A stretch of DNA of 64,000 nucleotides from Pseudomonas sp. CFBP13508 (GCF_005233515.1 NZ_QFZZ01000001.1:587320-651319), one strand, 5' to 3'; shown: positions 10,130-18,650, counted from the stretch's first letter. Notes: generated by a model from the letters alone, not told the origin. Numbers and translations are program-made.

Positions 10130-10876
10130 TCAATATCCGATATTGCGTAGGGCGCCGAGTTGGGTCAGGTTGCAATCCAGTGCACCGGCGCTTCTGCCGT
10201 TATTGTTAAGTACGACGTTGAGTTGAGTGAGGTTGTTGACTACGTTGGCACTGCCCAGCAATCGCGTGTTCTGCAGCAGCCCGCCCTGGGCGACCTGTTG
10301 CAGCGCGGTGCCCTGATTGCCGCTGGCCTGAATCGCCATTTGCACGCCACCACCATTGGCCGAAACCGCGACGCTGCCGGCGCCGTTGCTGCCGGTGATG
10401 GTCTGCCCGGCGACAAGGGCCTGGCCTTGCGACGGCACCAGAGCCGGGGCCTGACTGGCCTCGCTGACGTTGATCGCGACGTTGTTGTTGGCGGTGTTGC
10501 CATCGCCGGCGGCGCGCACGCTTTGCGTCACGCCCTGGCTGCTGTTGAGGCCGGCGCCACCGATGACAGTGCCGGTACCCAATGTGGGAGCACTGCCATT
10601 GCCCGACTCCTTGATGGTCGAGACATAGAATTCCGGTTTGACCGTTGCGGCCTGGACCTGCATCGAGGTCGCAGCCCCGATCAAATCGCCGCTGGCGTTG
10701 CGCCAGGTGCTGCTCATGACAATGCCGAAGCTGATGATCCGCCCCGGCATGACGTAACGACCGCGCAGCTCGGCGAGCTCCTGGTCCTTGATTTCGATGG
10801 GTTTGAATCCGGCATGGGCTAAACCTGACGCACTCGCTGCCAGGCAGGCGGCGGCCAGCCAGTATGAGCTTTTCAT
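10130..10876 (-). CDS. fapE: Functional amyloid minor component FapE
   Basis: A 248-residue secreted protein with a signal peptide (MKSSYWLAAACLAASASGLA). The body is rich in Asn, Gln, Gly and Ala, with amyloid-like patches such as AAGDGNTANNNVAINVSEAS. The C-terminus has a single Cys in DCNLTQLGALRNIGY, as in other FapE proteins. The start at 10876 has GGGAG about 7 bases upstream; the extension to 10894 is unlikely. Known Fap work places FapE in the fibre as a minor part and in export. It lies 43 bp from fapD and 45 bp from fapF. Confidence 0.9.
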   Translation of the reverse strand: MKSSYWLAAACLAASASGLAHAGFKPIEIKDQELAELRGRYVMPGRIISFGIVMSSTWRNASGDLIGAATSMQVQAATVKPEFYVSTIKESGNGSAPTLGTGTVIGGAGLNSSQGVTQSVRAAGDGNTANNNVAINVSEASQAPALVPSQGQALVAGQTITGSNGAGSVAVSANGGGVQMAIQASGNQGTALQQVAQGGLLQNTRLLGSANVVNNLTQLNVVLNNNGRSAGALDCNLTQLGALRNIGY

Positions 10877-10919
10877 CTGCTGCTCCCGGGACATCCAGTC
10901 CCATTTTCTAACTCGGCGA

Positions 10920-11600
10920 TTAAAAGAAGTCGCTCTGAATGAACCCGAAATCCATCAGTTCCGCATCTTTGACCGGGTTGAAACTGTCCAGCGAGTTCTT
11001 CGCCGTCAGCGGCACGGGAGGGCTGCGCAAGGCGTTGGCCTTGTCGTAACCGGGGCCGACGATGGCAAAGACAATGCCGTTCCAACCTTTGACAAAGTCG
11101 TCGTGCTTGTAGCGCTTGTGGCCGAGAACCGGGTCACCGATGTAGACCCAATTCTTGTCCGAGCGCTGCAGGACGACGAAATGCTTGTAGCCGCGAATGT
11201 CCATCAGGACCACCACCGGAATGGTCACCGCTTCGAGTTTCTCGGGCGGGATCCGGTAGCCACGGGCACGCATGCCGATGCTTTCTACGTAGCGCTTCAT
11301 GTCGAGCATGGAGAAACCCTGGGTTCGCACCAGGTCCTGGTCAGCGTTGACCAGCATGCCTTTGATGATGTGCTCCTCATCGACGTCGAGCCAATAGGCC
11401 TGGCGCAGAACCGTTGCCAGTGCGGCAGCGCCGCAGCTGAAATCGGTTTTCTGTTCGACGATGTCGGCAAACTTGCGCTCACGAATGCTTTGCACGTCCT
11501 TGTAGACCAGCACGCCACCCGGCAGGGCAGCCACGGGCATCTGCGCTGCCTGGGTCAGGCCGCACAGGCAAAGCAGAGCGAGGAGGGCAGGAGTCCGCAT
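10920..11600 (-). CDS. fapD: C39-type cysteine protease FapD
   Basis: A 226-residue periplasmic peptidase. A signal peptide covers about residues 1-19 (LLALLCLCGLTQA). The C39 catalytic set is visible: Gln50, Cys56 in KTDFSCGAAAL, His140 in RGYKHFVVLQ and Asp156 in YIGDP. FapD is required for Fap secretion in studied strains, probably by processing a partner. The gene follows the fapC-fapD gap, which contains a strong intrinsic terminator (11628-11652), so its expression probably depends on read-through. The ribosome binding site (AAGGCG) is weak. Confidence 0.92.
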   Translation of the reverse strand: MRTPALLALLCLCGLTQAAQMPVAALPGGVLVYKDVQSIRERKFADIVEQKTDFSCGAAALATVLRQAYWLDVDEEHIIKGMLVNADQDLVRTQGFSMLDMKRYVESIGMRARGYRIPPEKLEAVTIPVVVLMDIRGYKHFVVLQRSDKNWVYIGDPVLGHKRYKHDDFVKGWNGIVFAIVGPGYDKANALRSPPVPLTAKNSLDSFNPVKDAELMDFGFIQSDFF

Positions 11601-11627
11601 GATCGAATACGCCTTGTGGAACCTGGG

Positions 11628-11652
11628 AAAAAAGCCCCGTTGCCGGGGCTTT
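11628..11652 (-). terminator. Intrinsic terminator between fapC and fapD
   Basis: A 9-bp GC-rich stem (AAAGCCCCG-TTGC-CGGGGCTTT) is followed on the minus strand by a run of six T residues. It sits 15 bp after the fapC stop and 28 bp before the fapD start, in the transcribed orientation. It should release most transcripts after fapABC and let a fraction continue to fapDEF. Confidence 0.8.
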
Positions 11653-11666
11653 CGTTTCGATCGCGA

Positions 11667-12668
11667 TTACATGCAGGCTTTGCAACCTGCGGCGATGGAC
11701 AGCGAGTTGCTTTGTTGGTTGCCCACACCCGCCGAGACGTTGGCTCCGCCGTTGCCGGAGAAGTTGTTCATCGAGTTGGTCATGTTGGCGTTGTTGACGA
11801 CTGGGGTTTTCCAGCCATCTTTGGTCAACACTTGTTGGGTGGTGACGCCAGCGAGGCCAAAAGTACCCACGGCTTCGAACTTGGCTTTCTGATCATCGTT
11901 GCCGCCATGGCCGCCGCCACGGTTGCCCCAACCGCCGTGGTTGTCGTCTTCGATGGTCGCGGTGCCTTTGGCTTTGAATGTGCCGGCAGCTGCATAAGTA
12001 CCGGTGAGGGTGTCGGTTTTGTAAGCCTGCACGCCTTTGTTTTCCACGACCAGGCCAGTCGAGGACTGGTTGGCAGAGGCAGCAGCCTGCGCTACACGAC
12101 CACCGGAAACGGCGATGGCGAGGTTGTTTTTCTGTTGGTTGAAGTTGCCCGAGCTCACGTTGATGCCGATGTTTCCGGAACCATTGTTGCCTGCATTGTT
12201 GAGCGTGGCGTTGTTGAAAGTGGACGAGTTTTTCACGTAGTTGTTGTTGTTCACCTGAGTCGCGCTCGAGGCTGCAACAGCGTTGCCGAAGATGAAGCTT
12301 TCGTCAGCGGTGGCCAGCGCAGCTGCGTTGTCCTGCTGGTTGCCGTCGCCGGCGGCAACGTTGGCGCCCATGTTGCCGTTGGAGCCGTTGAGCGAGTCGC
12401 TGGCATTGGCGTTGTTCAGGGTGCCCTGGTTTTTCACCACGTTGCCGTCGCTGTTTTGCGCGTCGAGTACAGCGGCGCCGGCGCCTGCGGTGATCTGCAG
12501 CAGTTGTTCAAGATTTGGACCTTGTGGCTGGCCGTGACCGTTGCCGTGTCCATTGCCATGCCCGTTACCATGACCGTTGTTGTCATCACGGCCGCCTGCC
12601 TGTGCTGCGATTGCCATCACTGCTGCGAGTGCGAAAACCAGTGGTTTGAGAGCCATTGTAGGTTTCAT
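11667..12668 (-). CDS. fapC: Major functional amyloid subunit FapC
   Basis: A 333-residue fibre protein with a signal peptide (LVFALAAVMAIAAQA). Three imperfect Asn/Gln/Gly-rich repeats follow (about 55-118, 140-200 and 270-325), with cores such as GNMGANVAAGDGNQQDN, GNIGINVSSGNFNQQKN and GGANVSAGVGNQQSN. They are split by two linkers. The protein ends in CKACM, the conserved FapC CxxC (Cys329, Cys332). An HGNG tract at residues 33-50 and a His/Gly-rich stretch near 237-258 are unusual. The start has GGAG 7 bases upstream. It is followed by an intrinsic terminator. Confidence 0.95.
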   Translation of the reverse strand: MKPTMALKPLVFALAAVMAIAAQAGGRDDNNGHGNGHGNGHGNGHGQPQGPNLEQLLQITAGAGAAVLDAQNSDGNVVKNQGTLNNANASDSLNGSNGNMGANVAAGDGNQQDNAAALATADESFIFGNAVAASSATQVNNNNYVKNSSTFNNATLNNAGNNGSGNIGINVSSGNFNQQKNNLAIAVSGGRVAQAAASANQSSTGLVVENKGVQAYKTDTLTGTYAAAGTFKAKGTATIEDDNHGGWGNRGGGHGGNDDQKAKFEAVGTFGLAGVTTQQVLTKDGWKTPVVNNANMTNSMNNFSGNGGANVSAGVGNQQSNSLSIAAGCKACM

Positions 12669-12736
12669 GGTGTTTCTCCGTCGTGCTTATTAGTTGGGTT
12701 AAGTGTTGTTACTTTTCCAATTGCACTTTGTATGGG

Positions 12737-13309
12737 TCAGTCTGCGACCCGGATGCTCAGGGTGTTAGCCATTCGGTTCCCCACCCCGGCACTCTGGTTC
12801 ACCTGGATTACCCCGCGGCTGCCGGTGAAGGCCTGATCACTTGTCGTGACCTGGCGACTGCCGATTGAGGTACCAGTTGCTCCTGAGCTCGGTAAAAACG
12901 CCACGTTCTGTTGTGAAAGGGCGCTGTCGTCAACGCTCTGCGGGCCGGCACTGATGCTGACGCGCGTCACGTTGGCCATTTGATTGTTGGCACCGGCGCC
13001 CTGGTTCACACCGAGGATGCCGTTGCCATTGCTGAAGGAGTTGCCGCCGATGTTGGCGCTCGCGTCGATGGCGCGGCTGGCGGGCGTGTCGATGGTCTGC
13101 CTGACGCTGGTGGTGGCATGGGCTTCGGTGCCGATGGCAATCGCCTTGGTGTTGGCTTGTTGCATCTGGTCACCGGCGGCCTGGTTGACGTTGAAGTTGC
13201 CGCGATACTGAGCGCCTGAATCCTGAATATCTGCCTTGTTGACTGAAGAAGAATCGGCCATGGCGCTGGTGCAGCCGAGCAGGGCGAGAAGCAGCAGGGT
13301 GCGATTCAT
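12737..13309 (-). CDS. fapB: Functional amyloid nucleator FapB
   Basis: A 190-residue secreted protein with a short signal peptide (MNRTLLLLALLGCTSAMA). It has three repeats related to those of FapC but with the core VNQ.AG..N.MAN: GNFNVNQAAGDQMQQAN, GILGVNQGAGANNQMAN and GVIQVNQSAGVGNRMAN. FapB is regarded as the nucleator of the FapC fibre. Its start lies one base after the fapA stop, with GGAGG inside the end of fapA, so the two are translationally coupled. Confidence 0.93.
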   Translation of the reverse strand: MNRTLLLLALLGCTSAMADSSSVNKADIQDSGAQYRGNFNVNQAAGDQMQQANTKAIAIGTEAHATTSVRQTIDTPASRAIDASANIGGNSFSNGNGILGVNQGAGANNQMANVTRVSISAGPQSVDDSALSQQNVAFLPSSGATGTSIGSRQVTTSDQAFTGSRGVIQVNQSAGVGNRMANTLSIRVAD

Positions 13310-13310
13310 G

Positions 13311-13760
13311 TCATTGGCCTCCGGCCATGCGAGTCAGCGGCGCCAGGCCGGTGCTCATCGCCCGGTTGACGGTGTTTGAGATGGAGGCGCCAGAACCCCC
13401 GCCGCTGCCAGTGCGCATACCGGGCAGGCCATTCTGGTTGGTCAGGGTGTTCATGCCGGGCAGGTTGGAGCTGGGCGTGGTCATGTTGCCGCGAATCGAC
13501 GAGCCGCTGGCGACACTGGCGAAATCACCGTCAGTCAGTTCGGTACTGCTGAGGGTCTGGTTGATCCGCGCCGAAGGGTTGGCGTTGACCGTGGTCGGAT
13601 ACGGGTCTTTGCCGCCATTGCGGCCGATCGGGATGGGCTGAACGTCGCGGTTGAGGACGATCACCCCGTTGCCTTCGGCCTGGGCGCTGACGCTGATCAA
13701 TGCGCTGGCGGCTGATCCGATCAGCAGGAGGCAGGTCAGGCTTTTATTGAAATTCCCCAC
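13311..13760 (-). CDS. fapA: Functional amyloid chaperone-like protein FapA
   Basis: First gene of the operon, 149 residues, starting at a GTG (13760) with AAGGA about 10 bases upstream. A signal peptide (LTCLLLIGSAASALISVSAQA) is followed by a Gly/Ser/Asn-rich, probably disordered chain and no Cys. In studied strains FapA acts in the periplasm and changes the FapB/FapC content of the fibre. The candidate sigma-54 promoter is about 55 bp upstream. Confidence 0.88.
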   Translation of the reverse strand: MGNFNKSLTCLLLIGSAASALISVSAQAEGNGVIVLNRDVQPIPIGRNGGKDPYPTTVNANPSARINQTLSSTELTDGDFASVASGSSIRGNMTTPSSNLPGMNTLTNQNGLPGMRTGSGGGSGASISNTVNRAMSTGLAPLTRMAGGQ

Positions 13761-13813
13761 GGCTGCAATTCCTTCTTCAGTGGGCTGGGTTATTCAGCGT
13801 TGTGAAGGAGAGA

Positions 13814-13828
13814 GCGAAAGCTGTGCCG
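13814..13828 (-). promoter_or_regulatory. Candidate sigma-54 (-24/-12) promoter of the fap operon
   Basis: Read on the minus strand, CGGCAC-AGCTT-TCGC fits the consensus TGGCAC-N5-TTGC with two mismatches and the required GG-N10-GC spacing. Transcription would begin near 13802, giving a leader of about 42 bases before fapA. No other plausible promoter was picked out by eye. Confidence 0.55.
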
Positions 13829-14092
13829 GTTTTGGATTGTCTTGTTATTTCAATGGTTTGGCGGATATGAGCGGATGGCTCTGGTCGTTACTGTTTCACC
13901 GTTGATACACGCGGGGAGCCGGTTGAGTGCCAACTGACGTTACAAAGCTCTGGAACAAGGGTTTGCGCCAATGTGTTTCATCGGCGTAACAGGTCGCGTG
14001 ACGGAGAGATGAACAGCGTTTGGACGGGGGCTTTGCGCGGTCAGGAGTGTTTCAAAAACGGACAGTTTTGCCCGAAATGCCGCCGTCGCGGC
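13829..14092. other. Gene-free stretch upstream of fap
   Basis: Together with 13761-13828 this makes a 332-bp gap between fapA and the NadR-like gene, which reads toward fap. No open frame with coding character and no strong terminator is seen, so enhancer sites for a sigma-54 activator could lie here. I could not define a specific site. Confidence 0.4.
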
Positions 14093-14617
14093 TCAAGTGG
14101 ACAGCAAACGCTCGACCGCCGCAAAGGCTTGCGTCTGGCGTTCGGCCCAATTGCCTTCGATGATTTGCACAGGCTGTTGATGCTGGATCAACCAGTCGCG
14201 GGTGGCTCCGTAGAAGGCCATGCGATCCGCGAGATCCGGTTGGCAGCGCTGGCCGTCTTCCGCCCAGTCGACCTGTTGCGGCGACAGCAGCAGGTGCAGG
14301 TCGTAATGACGCGCAAGCAATTCGGTTTCCAGCCAGTCCGGACAGTCACCGAACAGGGTCTGGCTCCAGAGCATGTTGCTCAGCAGATGGGTGTCGAGGA
14401 TCAGCAGCGCGGGCTGTTTCGCCCGTGCCTGATCTTCCCATTGCAACTGGCCCCGGGCGATATCGGGAATATCCGCGAGGCAAGTGTCGCGTGGGTTTTC
14501 TTCGATGAAGCGGCGAACATACTCATCAACGAGCACGCCGCCGAAACGCTGCTCCAAGCCTGCCGCCAGCCAGCTTTTGCCGGTGGATTCCGGGCCGGTG
14601 AGGACAACGACTTTCAT
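14093..14617 (-). CDS. NadR-like AAA ATPase / ribosylnicotinamide kinase
   Basis: A 174-residue P-loop protein beginning MKVVVLTGPESTGKSWLAAG, with Walker A GPESTGKS at residues 8-15, as in the kinase domain at the C-terminus of NadR. Later motifs (VDEYVRRFIEENP, ILDTHLLSN) also fit. The NMN adenylyltransferase and DNA-binding domains of NadR are absent. Its ATG overlaps the pnuC stop (ATGA), so the two are co-translated. The likely role is to phosphorylate nicotinamide riboside taken up by PnuC, for NAD salvage (inference from pairing and family). Confidence 0.85.
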   Translation of the reverse strand: MKVVVLTGPESTGKSWLAAGLEQRFGGVLVDEYVRRFIEENPRDTCLADIPDIARGQLQWEDQARAKQPALLILDTHLLSNMLWSQTLFGDCPDWLETELLARHYDLHLLLSPQQVDWAEDGQRCQPDLADRMAFYGATRDWLIQHQQPVQIIEGNWAERQTQAFAAVERLLST

Positions 14618-15177
14618 GTGCGCAACGCCGGATCGGCGCGCCATTCCCGCCAGCCTTGCACGGCGAGCAGGGTGAACAGCGCATAGAGGCCGGCAGTCAG
14701 GTACAGGCCTTTATAGATGAACAGGCCGACAAAAATGACGTCGAGGACAAACCACAACGCCCAGCATTGCAGGCGCTTCTGCGCCATCCACAGTTGCGCG
14801 ACCAGACTGAAACCGGTGAGCGCCGCATCGAGCCACGGCTGTGCGGCATCGGTCCAGTGCGCCATCGCGGCGCCCAGCAAGATGCTGCCGATTGCGCCGA
14901 TACCGAGGCCGAGCAGAATCGAGCGTGTATCGAGGCGGGTGACTTCGCGACCGTCATGCATGGTTCCGGCGCGAGTCCACTGCCACCAGCCGTAGATCTG
15001 CAGCGCGGCGTAGATCACTTGCAGCAACATGTCCGAATACAGCTTCACCTCAAAGAAGATCCAGCTGTAGAGCAACACCATGACCAGCCCGATCGGCCAG
15101 CACCATGGATTCTGCTTGACCGTCAGCCACACGGCGATGACCCCGAGGGCAGCGGCAAACAGTTCAAGCCCGGACAT
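14614..15177 (-). CDS. pnuC: Nicotinamide riboside transporter PnuC
   Basis: A 187-residue membrane protein with about seven hydrophobic segments and the PnuC signatures KQNPWCWPIGLVMVLLYSWIF and YAALQIYGWWQW. It imports nicotinamide riboside by facilitated diffusion. The start at 15177 has AAGGAT in place; an upstream extension to 15345 runs into the repeat array and is rejected. It overlaps the downstream kinase gene by four bases. Confidence 0.93.
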   Translation of the reverse strand: MSGLELFAAALGVIAVWLTVKQNPWCWPIGLVMVLLYSWIFFEVKLYSDMLLQVIYAALQIYGWWQWTRAGTMHDGREVTRLDTRSILLGLGIGAIGSILLGAAMAHWTDAAQPWLDAALTGFSLVAQLWMAQKRLQCWALWFVLDVIFVGLFIYKGLYLTAGLYALFTLLAVQGWREWRADPALRT

Positions 15178-15228
15178 GAGGGATCCTTGGGGAGTTAAAG
15201 AAGGGGGCGGATTGTACTGCATTAGTAA

Positions 15229-15722
15229 GATCAAAAGCCCCCTCACCCTAACCCTCTCCCGGAGGGAGAGGGGACTGACCGAGGTGTTTGGTCGAGGTAC
15301 GCCGACTTTGGGACATCGAGTCGAATGTACAGACGGCAACATCAAAAGCCCCTCACCCTAACCCTCTCCCGGAGGGAGAGGGGACTGACCGAGGTGTTTG
15401 GTCGAGGTACGCCGACTTGGGGACAGCGAGTCGAATGTACAGACGGCAAACATCAAAAGCCCCCTCACCCTAACCCTCTCCCGGAGGGAGAGGGGACTGA
15501 CCGAGGTGTTTGGTCGAGGTACGCCGACTTGGGGACATCGAGTCGAATGTACAGACGGCAACATCAAAAGCCCCTCACCCTAACCCTCTCCCGGAGGGAG
15601 AGGGGACTGACCGAGGTGTTTGGTCGAGGTACGCCGACTTGGGGACAGCGAGTCGAATGTACAGACGGCAACATCAAAAGCCCCTCACCCTAACCCTCTC
15701 CCGGAGGGAGAGGGGACTGATT
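15229..15722. repeat. Tandem array of five ~110-bp units
   Basis: The motif CCTCACCCTAACCCTCTCCC recurs at 15241, 15351, 15463, 15573 and 15683 (periods 110, 112, 110, 110). Each is followed by GGAGGGAGAGGGGACTGACC and a nearly identical body ending CGAATGTACAGACGGCA. Units differ by a few bases. The array lies upstream of pnuC, in the gap 15178-15878 next to the 3' end of the chemoreceptor gene. No gene is seen in it. Confidence 0.95.
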
Positions 15723-15816
15723 GGGGGACGCTTTGGAGCAGCGTCGGTTTGAACGATTTTCGTTGAATCCATAATCGACTCGATTGCTCAGGTCGATGTA
15801 TGACGCCAGACCCCTC

Positions 15817-15860
15817 GGTCGGCTCCCTCTCCTCGGGGAGAGGGCTGGGGTGAGGGGTGG
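15817..15860. repeat. Terminal CCCTC-family hairpin
   Basis: GGCTCCCTCTCCTCGGGGAGAGGGCTGGGGTGAGGGG contains an inverted CCCTCTCC/GGAGAGGG stem just beyond the stop of the minus-strand chemoreceptor gene. It belongs to the family at 4470-4720 and may act as its terminator. Confidence 0.7.
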
Positions 15861-15878
15861 GCTCACCTCGGTGACCGG

Positions 15879-17513
15879 TCAGACCCGGAACTGGCGCAGC
15901 AACCCGTTGAGCTGTTCGCTCAGTTGTCCAAGTCGCAGACTGGCTGCACTGGATTGTTCAGCCGCCAAAGCAGTGCTGTGCGAAAGCCCGGCCGCCTGGG
16001 TCACGTTCTGGTTGATGTCCTCGACCACATGCGCCTGTTGCAACGTGGCGCTGGCGATCGACGCATTCAGCCCATTCAGATTACGCAACGCCTGGCCAAT
16101 CGCATTGAGACTCGCCCCGGCCAGTCCCGCCTGTTCAATGGTCAGTTGCGAGGCTTTGCTGCTGTCGCCAATCACCTTCACCGCAGCCTCCGAATGATTC
16201 TGCAGGCGCTCGATCATCGACTGAATCTCCGCCGTCGATTTCTGCGTACGTTGCGCCAGCAAGCGCACCTCATCGGCTACCACGGCGAACCCACGACCTT
16301 GCTCACCCGCACGTGCTGCTTCAATCGCCGCATTGAGCGCCAGCAGATTGGTCTGCTCGGCGATCGAGCGAATCACCTCCAGCACGCTGCCAATCTGCGT
16401 GCTCTCCGCCGCCAGGGTGCGGATCACTTCTACCGCCTGATCGATCGTGCCCGAAAGCTTGTCGATCTGCTGCAGGCTGCCGTCGATGTTGATCTGGCCC
16501 TGTTGCGCCTGCGCTTCGGCATCACGCATTTCAGCGGCGGCGTGTTCGGCGTTTTTCGCCACGTCCTGCACGCCGTAGGTGACTTCGTTGATTGCCGTGG
16601 CTACCAGTTCCATCTGCTGCGATTGCTGCTGACTGCGCTGCTGGGCCTGCGATGCGTCGTTGCCCAGCTCGCTGGACGACTGACCCAAGGCACTGGCCGA
16701 CACCTGCAACTCACCAATCACCCGACGCAACTTGGCGGTGAAGGCATTGAAGTGATGGGCCAGTTCGGTGACTTCATCCTTGCCATAAGTATCGAGGCTG
16801 CGGGTCAGGTCGCTTTCGCCGCTGGCGATGTTGGCCATCGCATTCACGGTTTCCTGCAACGGACGGACGATGCTGCGTGCGATCAGGATCACCAGCAGCG
16901 CCATGATCAGCGCAATCGCCAGGCCGATTGCCGACGCCTTGATCATTTGTCCCTGAAATTCCGCCTGCACGTCGTCGACATACACGCCGGAACCGATCAC
17001 CCAGCCCCACGGCTCGAACAGCTTCACATAGGAAGTCTTCGCCACCGGATCCGTCGCCCCCGGTTTCGGCCAGCGATAATTGACCATGCCAGCGCCCTTG
17101 GCCTTGGCAATGGCGACCATTTCGTTGAACACCGCAAAACCGTCCGGGTCGCGGATCGCCGAGAGGTTCTGGCCTTCGAGTTTGGGGTTGGTCGGGTGCA
17201 TGACCATCACGGGGGTGAGGTCGTTGATCCAGAAGTAGTCGCTCTGGTCGTAGCGCAGGCCACGGATTGCGGTCAGCGCCTGTTTCTGCGCGGCATCCCT
17301 GGTCAAGGTGCCGGCGGTTTCCAGGCCGTGGTAGTAGGTGAGCAGGCCGCTGGCGGTCTGCACCACATGCTGGGTTTTCTGCGCCTTGGCGCTGTAGAGG
17401 TCGTCGTGGATCTGCTTGAGCATCAGCACGCCCAAGGTCAGCAACATGACCACCGCCACCACCAGGATGAGCCACAAGCGTCGGCTGATCGACACACTGC
17501 GCAAGCTGTTCAT
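15879..17513 (-). CDS. Methyl-accepting chemotaxis protein with sCache_2 sensor
   Basis: A 544-residue chemoreceptor. The first membrane segment is at about 10-32 ([20 protein letters not shown]). A periplasmic single Cache domain at about 33-185 contains [18 protein letters not shown], typical of sCache_2 receptors for short organic acids. The second membrane segment is at about 190-212, then HAMP, then the cytoplasmic signalling hairpin with the conserved tip [20 protein letters not shown]. The ATG at 17513 has CCGGAG upstream. The ligand is not deducible, but acetate/pyruvate-type acids are known for this sensor class. It is a single gene. Confidence 0.92.
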   Translation of the reverse strand: MNSLRSVSISRRLWLILVVAVVMLLTLGVLMLKQIHDDLYSAKAQKTQHVVQTASGLLTYYHGLETAGTLTRDAAQKQALTAIRGLRYDQSDYFWINDLTPVMVMHPTNPKLEGQNLSAIRDPDGFAVFNEMVAIAKAKGAGMVNYRWPKPGATDPVAKTSYVKLFEPWGWVIGSGVYVDDVQAEFQGQMIKASAIGLAIALIMALLVILIARSIVRPLQETVNAMANIASGESDLTRSLDTYGKDEVTELAHHFNAFTAKLRRVIGELQVSASALGQSSSELGNDASQAQQRSQQQSQQMELVATAINEVTYGVQDVAKNAEHAAAEMRDAEAQAQQGQINIDGSLQQIDKLSGTIDQAVEVIRTLAAESTQIGSVLEVIRSIAEQTNLLALNAAIEAARAGEQGRGFAVVADEVRLLAQRTQKSTAEIQSMIERLQNHSEAAVKVIGDSSKASQLTIEQAGLAGASLNAIGQALRNLNGLNASIASATLQQAHVVEDINQNVTQAAGLSHSTALAAEQSSAASLRLGQLSEQLNGLLRQFRV

Positions 17514-17819
17514 AACGCTGTCACTCCGGATTCTTGTTCTTGTAATAAACGATCGCCAGCATCCAGCCACAGCTGAGTGCTCGGGACTGCGCGATTCAAG
17601 CCTTTCAACGCGGGAAGCGCTATTAAGGCTTGTCTGTTAAGATTTCGGCCCCGCGCGTGAAAACCTGAATCCGGTTTTGAAATTTCACGGAATTTTTACC
17701 GTTTCGTGTGGATCCTGTGCGCGCGGAATCGGTACAGCTTCAACCAGCTACGCTGAACGCAGTGAACACTAGAAAATACTATCGGGGCATGCCGGTGTGC
17801 ATCGCTCTCTGGGGGATTG
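17514..17819. other. Intergenic region between divergent MCP and uppP genes
   Basis: About 306 bp without a gene. It must hold the promoters of both divergent genes. A loose inverted repeat (GTGAAAACC...GGTTTTGAAATTTCAC) lies near 17658-17689. Nothing else stands out. Confidence 0.5.
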
Positions 17820-18650
17820 ATGGATCTTTGGACTGCCTTGCAGGCACTGATACTAGGCGTTGTAGAAGGGCTGACGGAGTTTTTGCCCATTTCGAGCACC
17901 GGACACCAGATCATCGTTGCCGACTTGCTGAACTTCGGCGGCGAACGGGCCATGGCGTTCAATATCATCATCCAGCTCGGCGCGATTCTCGCGGTAGTCT
18001 GGGAGTTTCGCCGCAAAATCCTCGACGTGGTGATCGGCCTGCCGACCCAGCCGAGTGCACGGCGTTTCACCGCCAACCTGCTGATCGCTTTCCTGCCAGC
18101 CGTAGTGCTCGGGGTGATTTTTGCCGATCTGATCCACGAATACCTGTTCAACCCGATTACCGTGGCCGCAGCGCTGGTCATCGGCGGAATCATCATGTTG
18201 TGGGCCGAACAGCGCCAGCATGAAGTGCATGCCGAAACCGTCGACGAGATCCGCTGGACCGACGCCTTGAAAATCGGCTTCGCGCAATGCCTGGCGATGA
18301 TTCCCGGCACCTCGCGTTCCGGCTCGACAATTATTGGCGGCCTGCTGTTCGGCCTGTCACGCAAGACCGCCACCGAGTTCTCGTTCTTCCTCGCCATGCC
18401 AACCATGGTCGGTGCGGCGGTGTATTCGGGCTACAAATACCGCGACCTGTTCGTGCCGGCGGATTTCCCGGTGTTCGCGATTGGTTTCGTCACGGCATTC
18501 ATTTTCGCCATGATCGCTGTGCGCGGCCTGCTCAAGTTCATCGGCAGCCACAGCTATGCAGCCTTTGCCTGGTACCGGATTGCCTTCGGCCTGTTCATCC
18601 TGGCGACGTGGCAGTTCGGCTGGGTGGACTGGTCGGCAGCGAAGGCATGA
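17820..18650 (+). CDS. uppP: Undecaprenyl-diphosphatase UppP (BacA)
   Basis: A 276-residue inner-membrane phosphatase that recycles undecaprenyl pyrophosphate for cell-wall and surface-polysaccharide synthesis. Both signature regions are present: [10 protein letters not shown] near residue 20 and [15 protein letters not shown] near 160. Eight or so hydrophobic helices follow the family pattern. The ATG at 17820 has a GGGGGA site just upstream; the TTG one codon earlier is possible. Its stop overlaps the next start (ATGA). Confidence 0.96.
   Translation: MDLWTALQALILGVVEGLTEFLPISSTGHQIIVADLLNFGGERAMAFNIIIQLGAILAVVWEFRRKILDVVIGLPTQPSARRFTANLLIAFLPAVVLGVIFADLIHEYLFNPITVAAALVIGGIIMLWAEQRQHEVHAETVDEIRWTDALKIGFAQCLAMIPGTSRSGSTIIGGLLFGLSRKTATEFSFFLAMPTMVGAAVYSGYKYRDLFVPADFPVFAIGFVTAFIFAMIAVRGLLKFIGSHSYAAFAWYRIAFGLFILATWQFGWVDWSAAKA

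Noticed and set aside
10788..12836. A 682-residue open frame antisense to fapE, fapD and fapC
   Set aside because: The Asn/Gly/Ala-rich codons of the fap genes give few stops on the opposite strand. The translation has no domain or consistent composition, and the sense genes are certain.
15229..15722. CRISPR array
   Set aside because: Units are 110 bp and nearly identical through their length, with no variable spacers and no cas genes.
15924..17576. A 550-residue plus-strand frame opposite the chemoreceptor
   Set aside because: It mirrors a high-confidence MCP gene and shows the usual Arg/His/Gln-rich shadow composition of GC-rich DNA.
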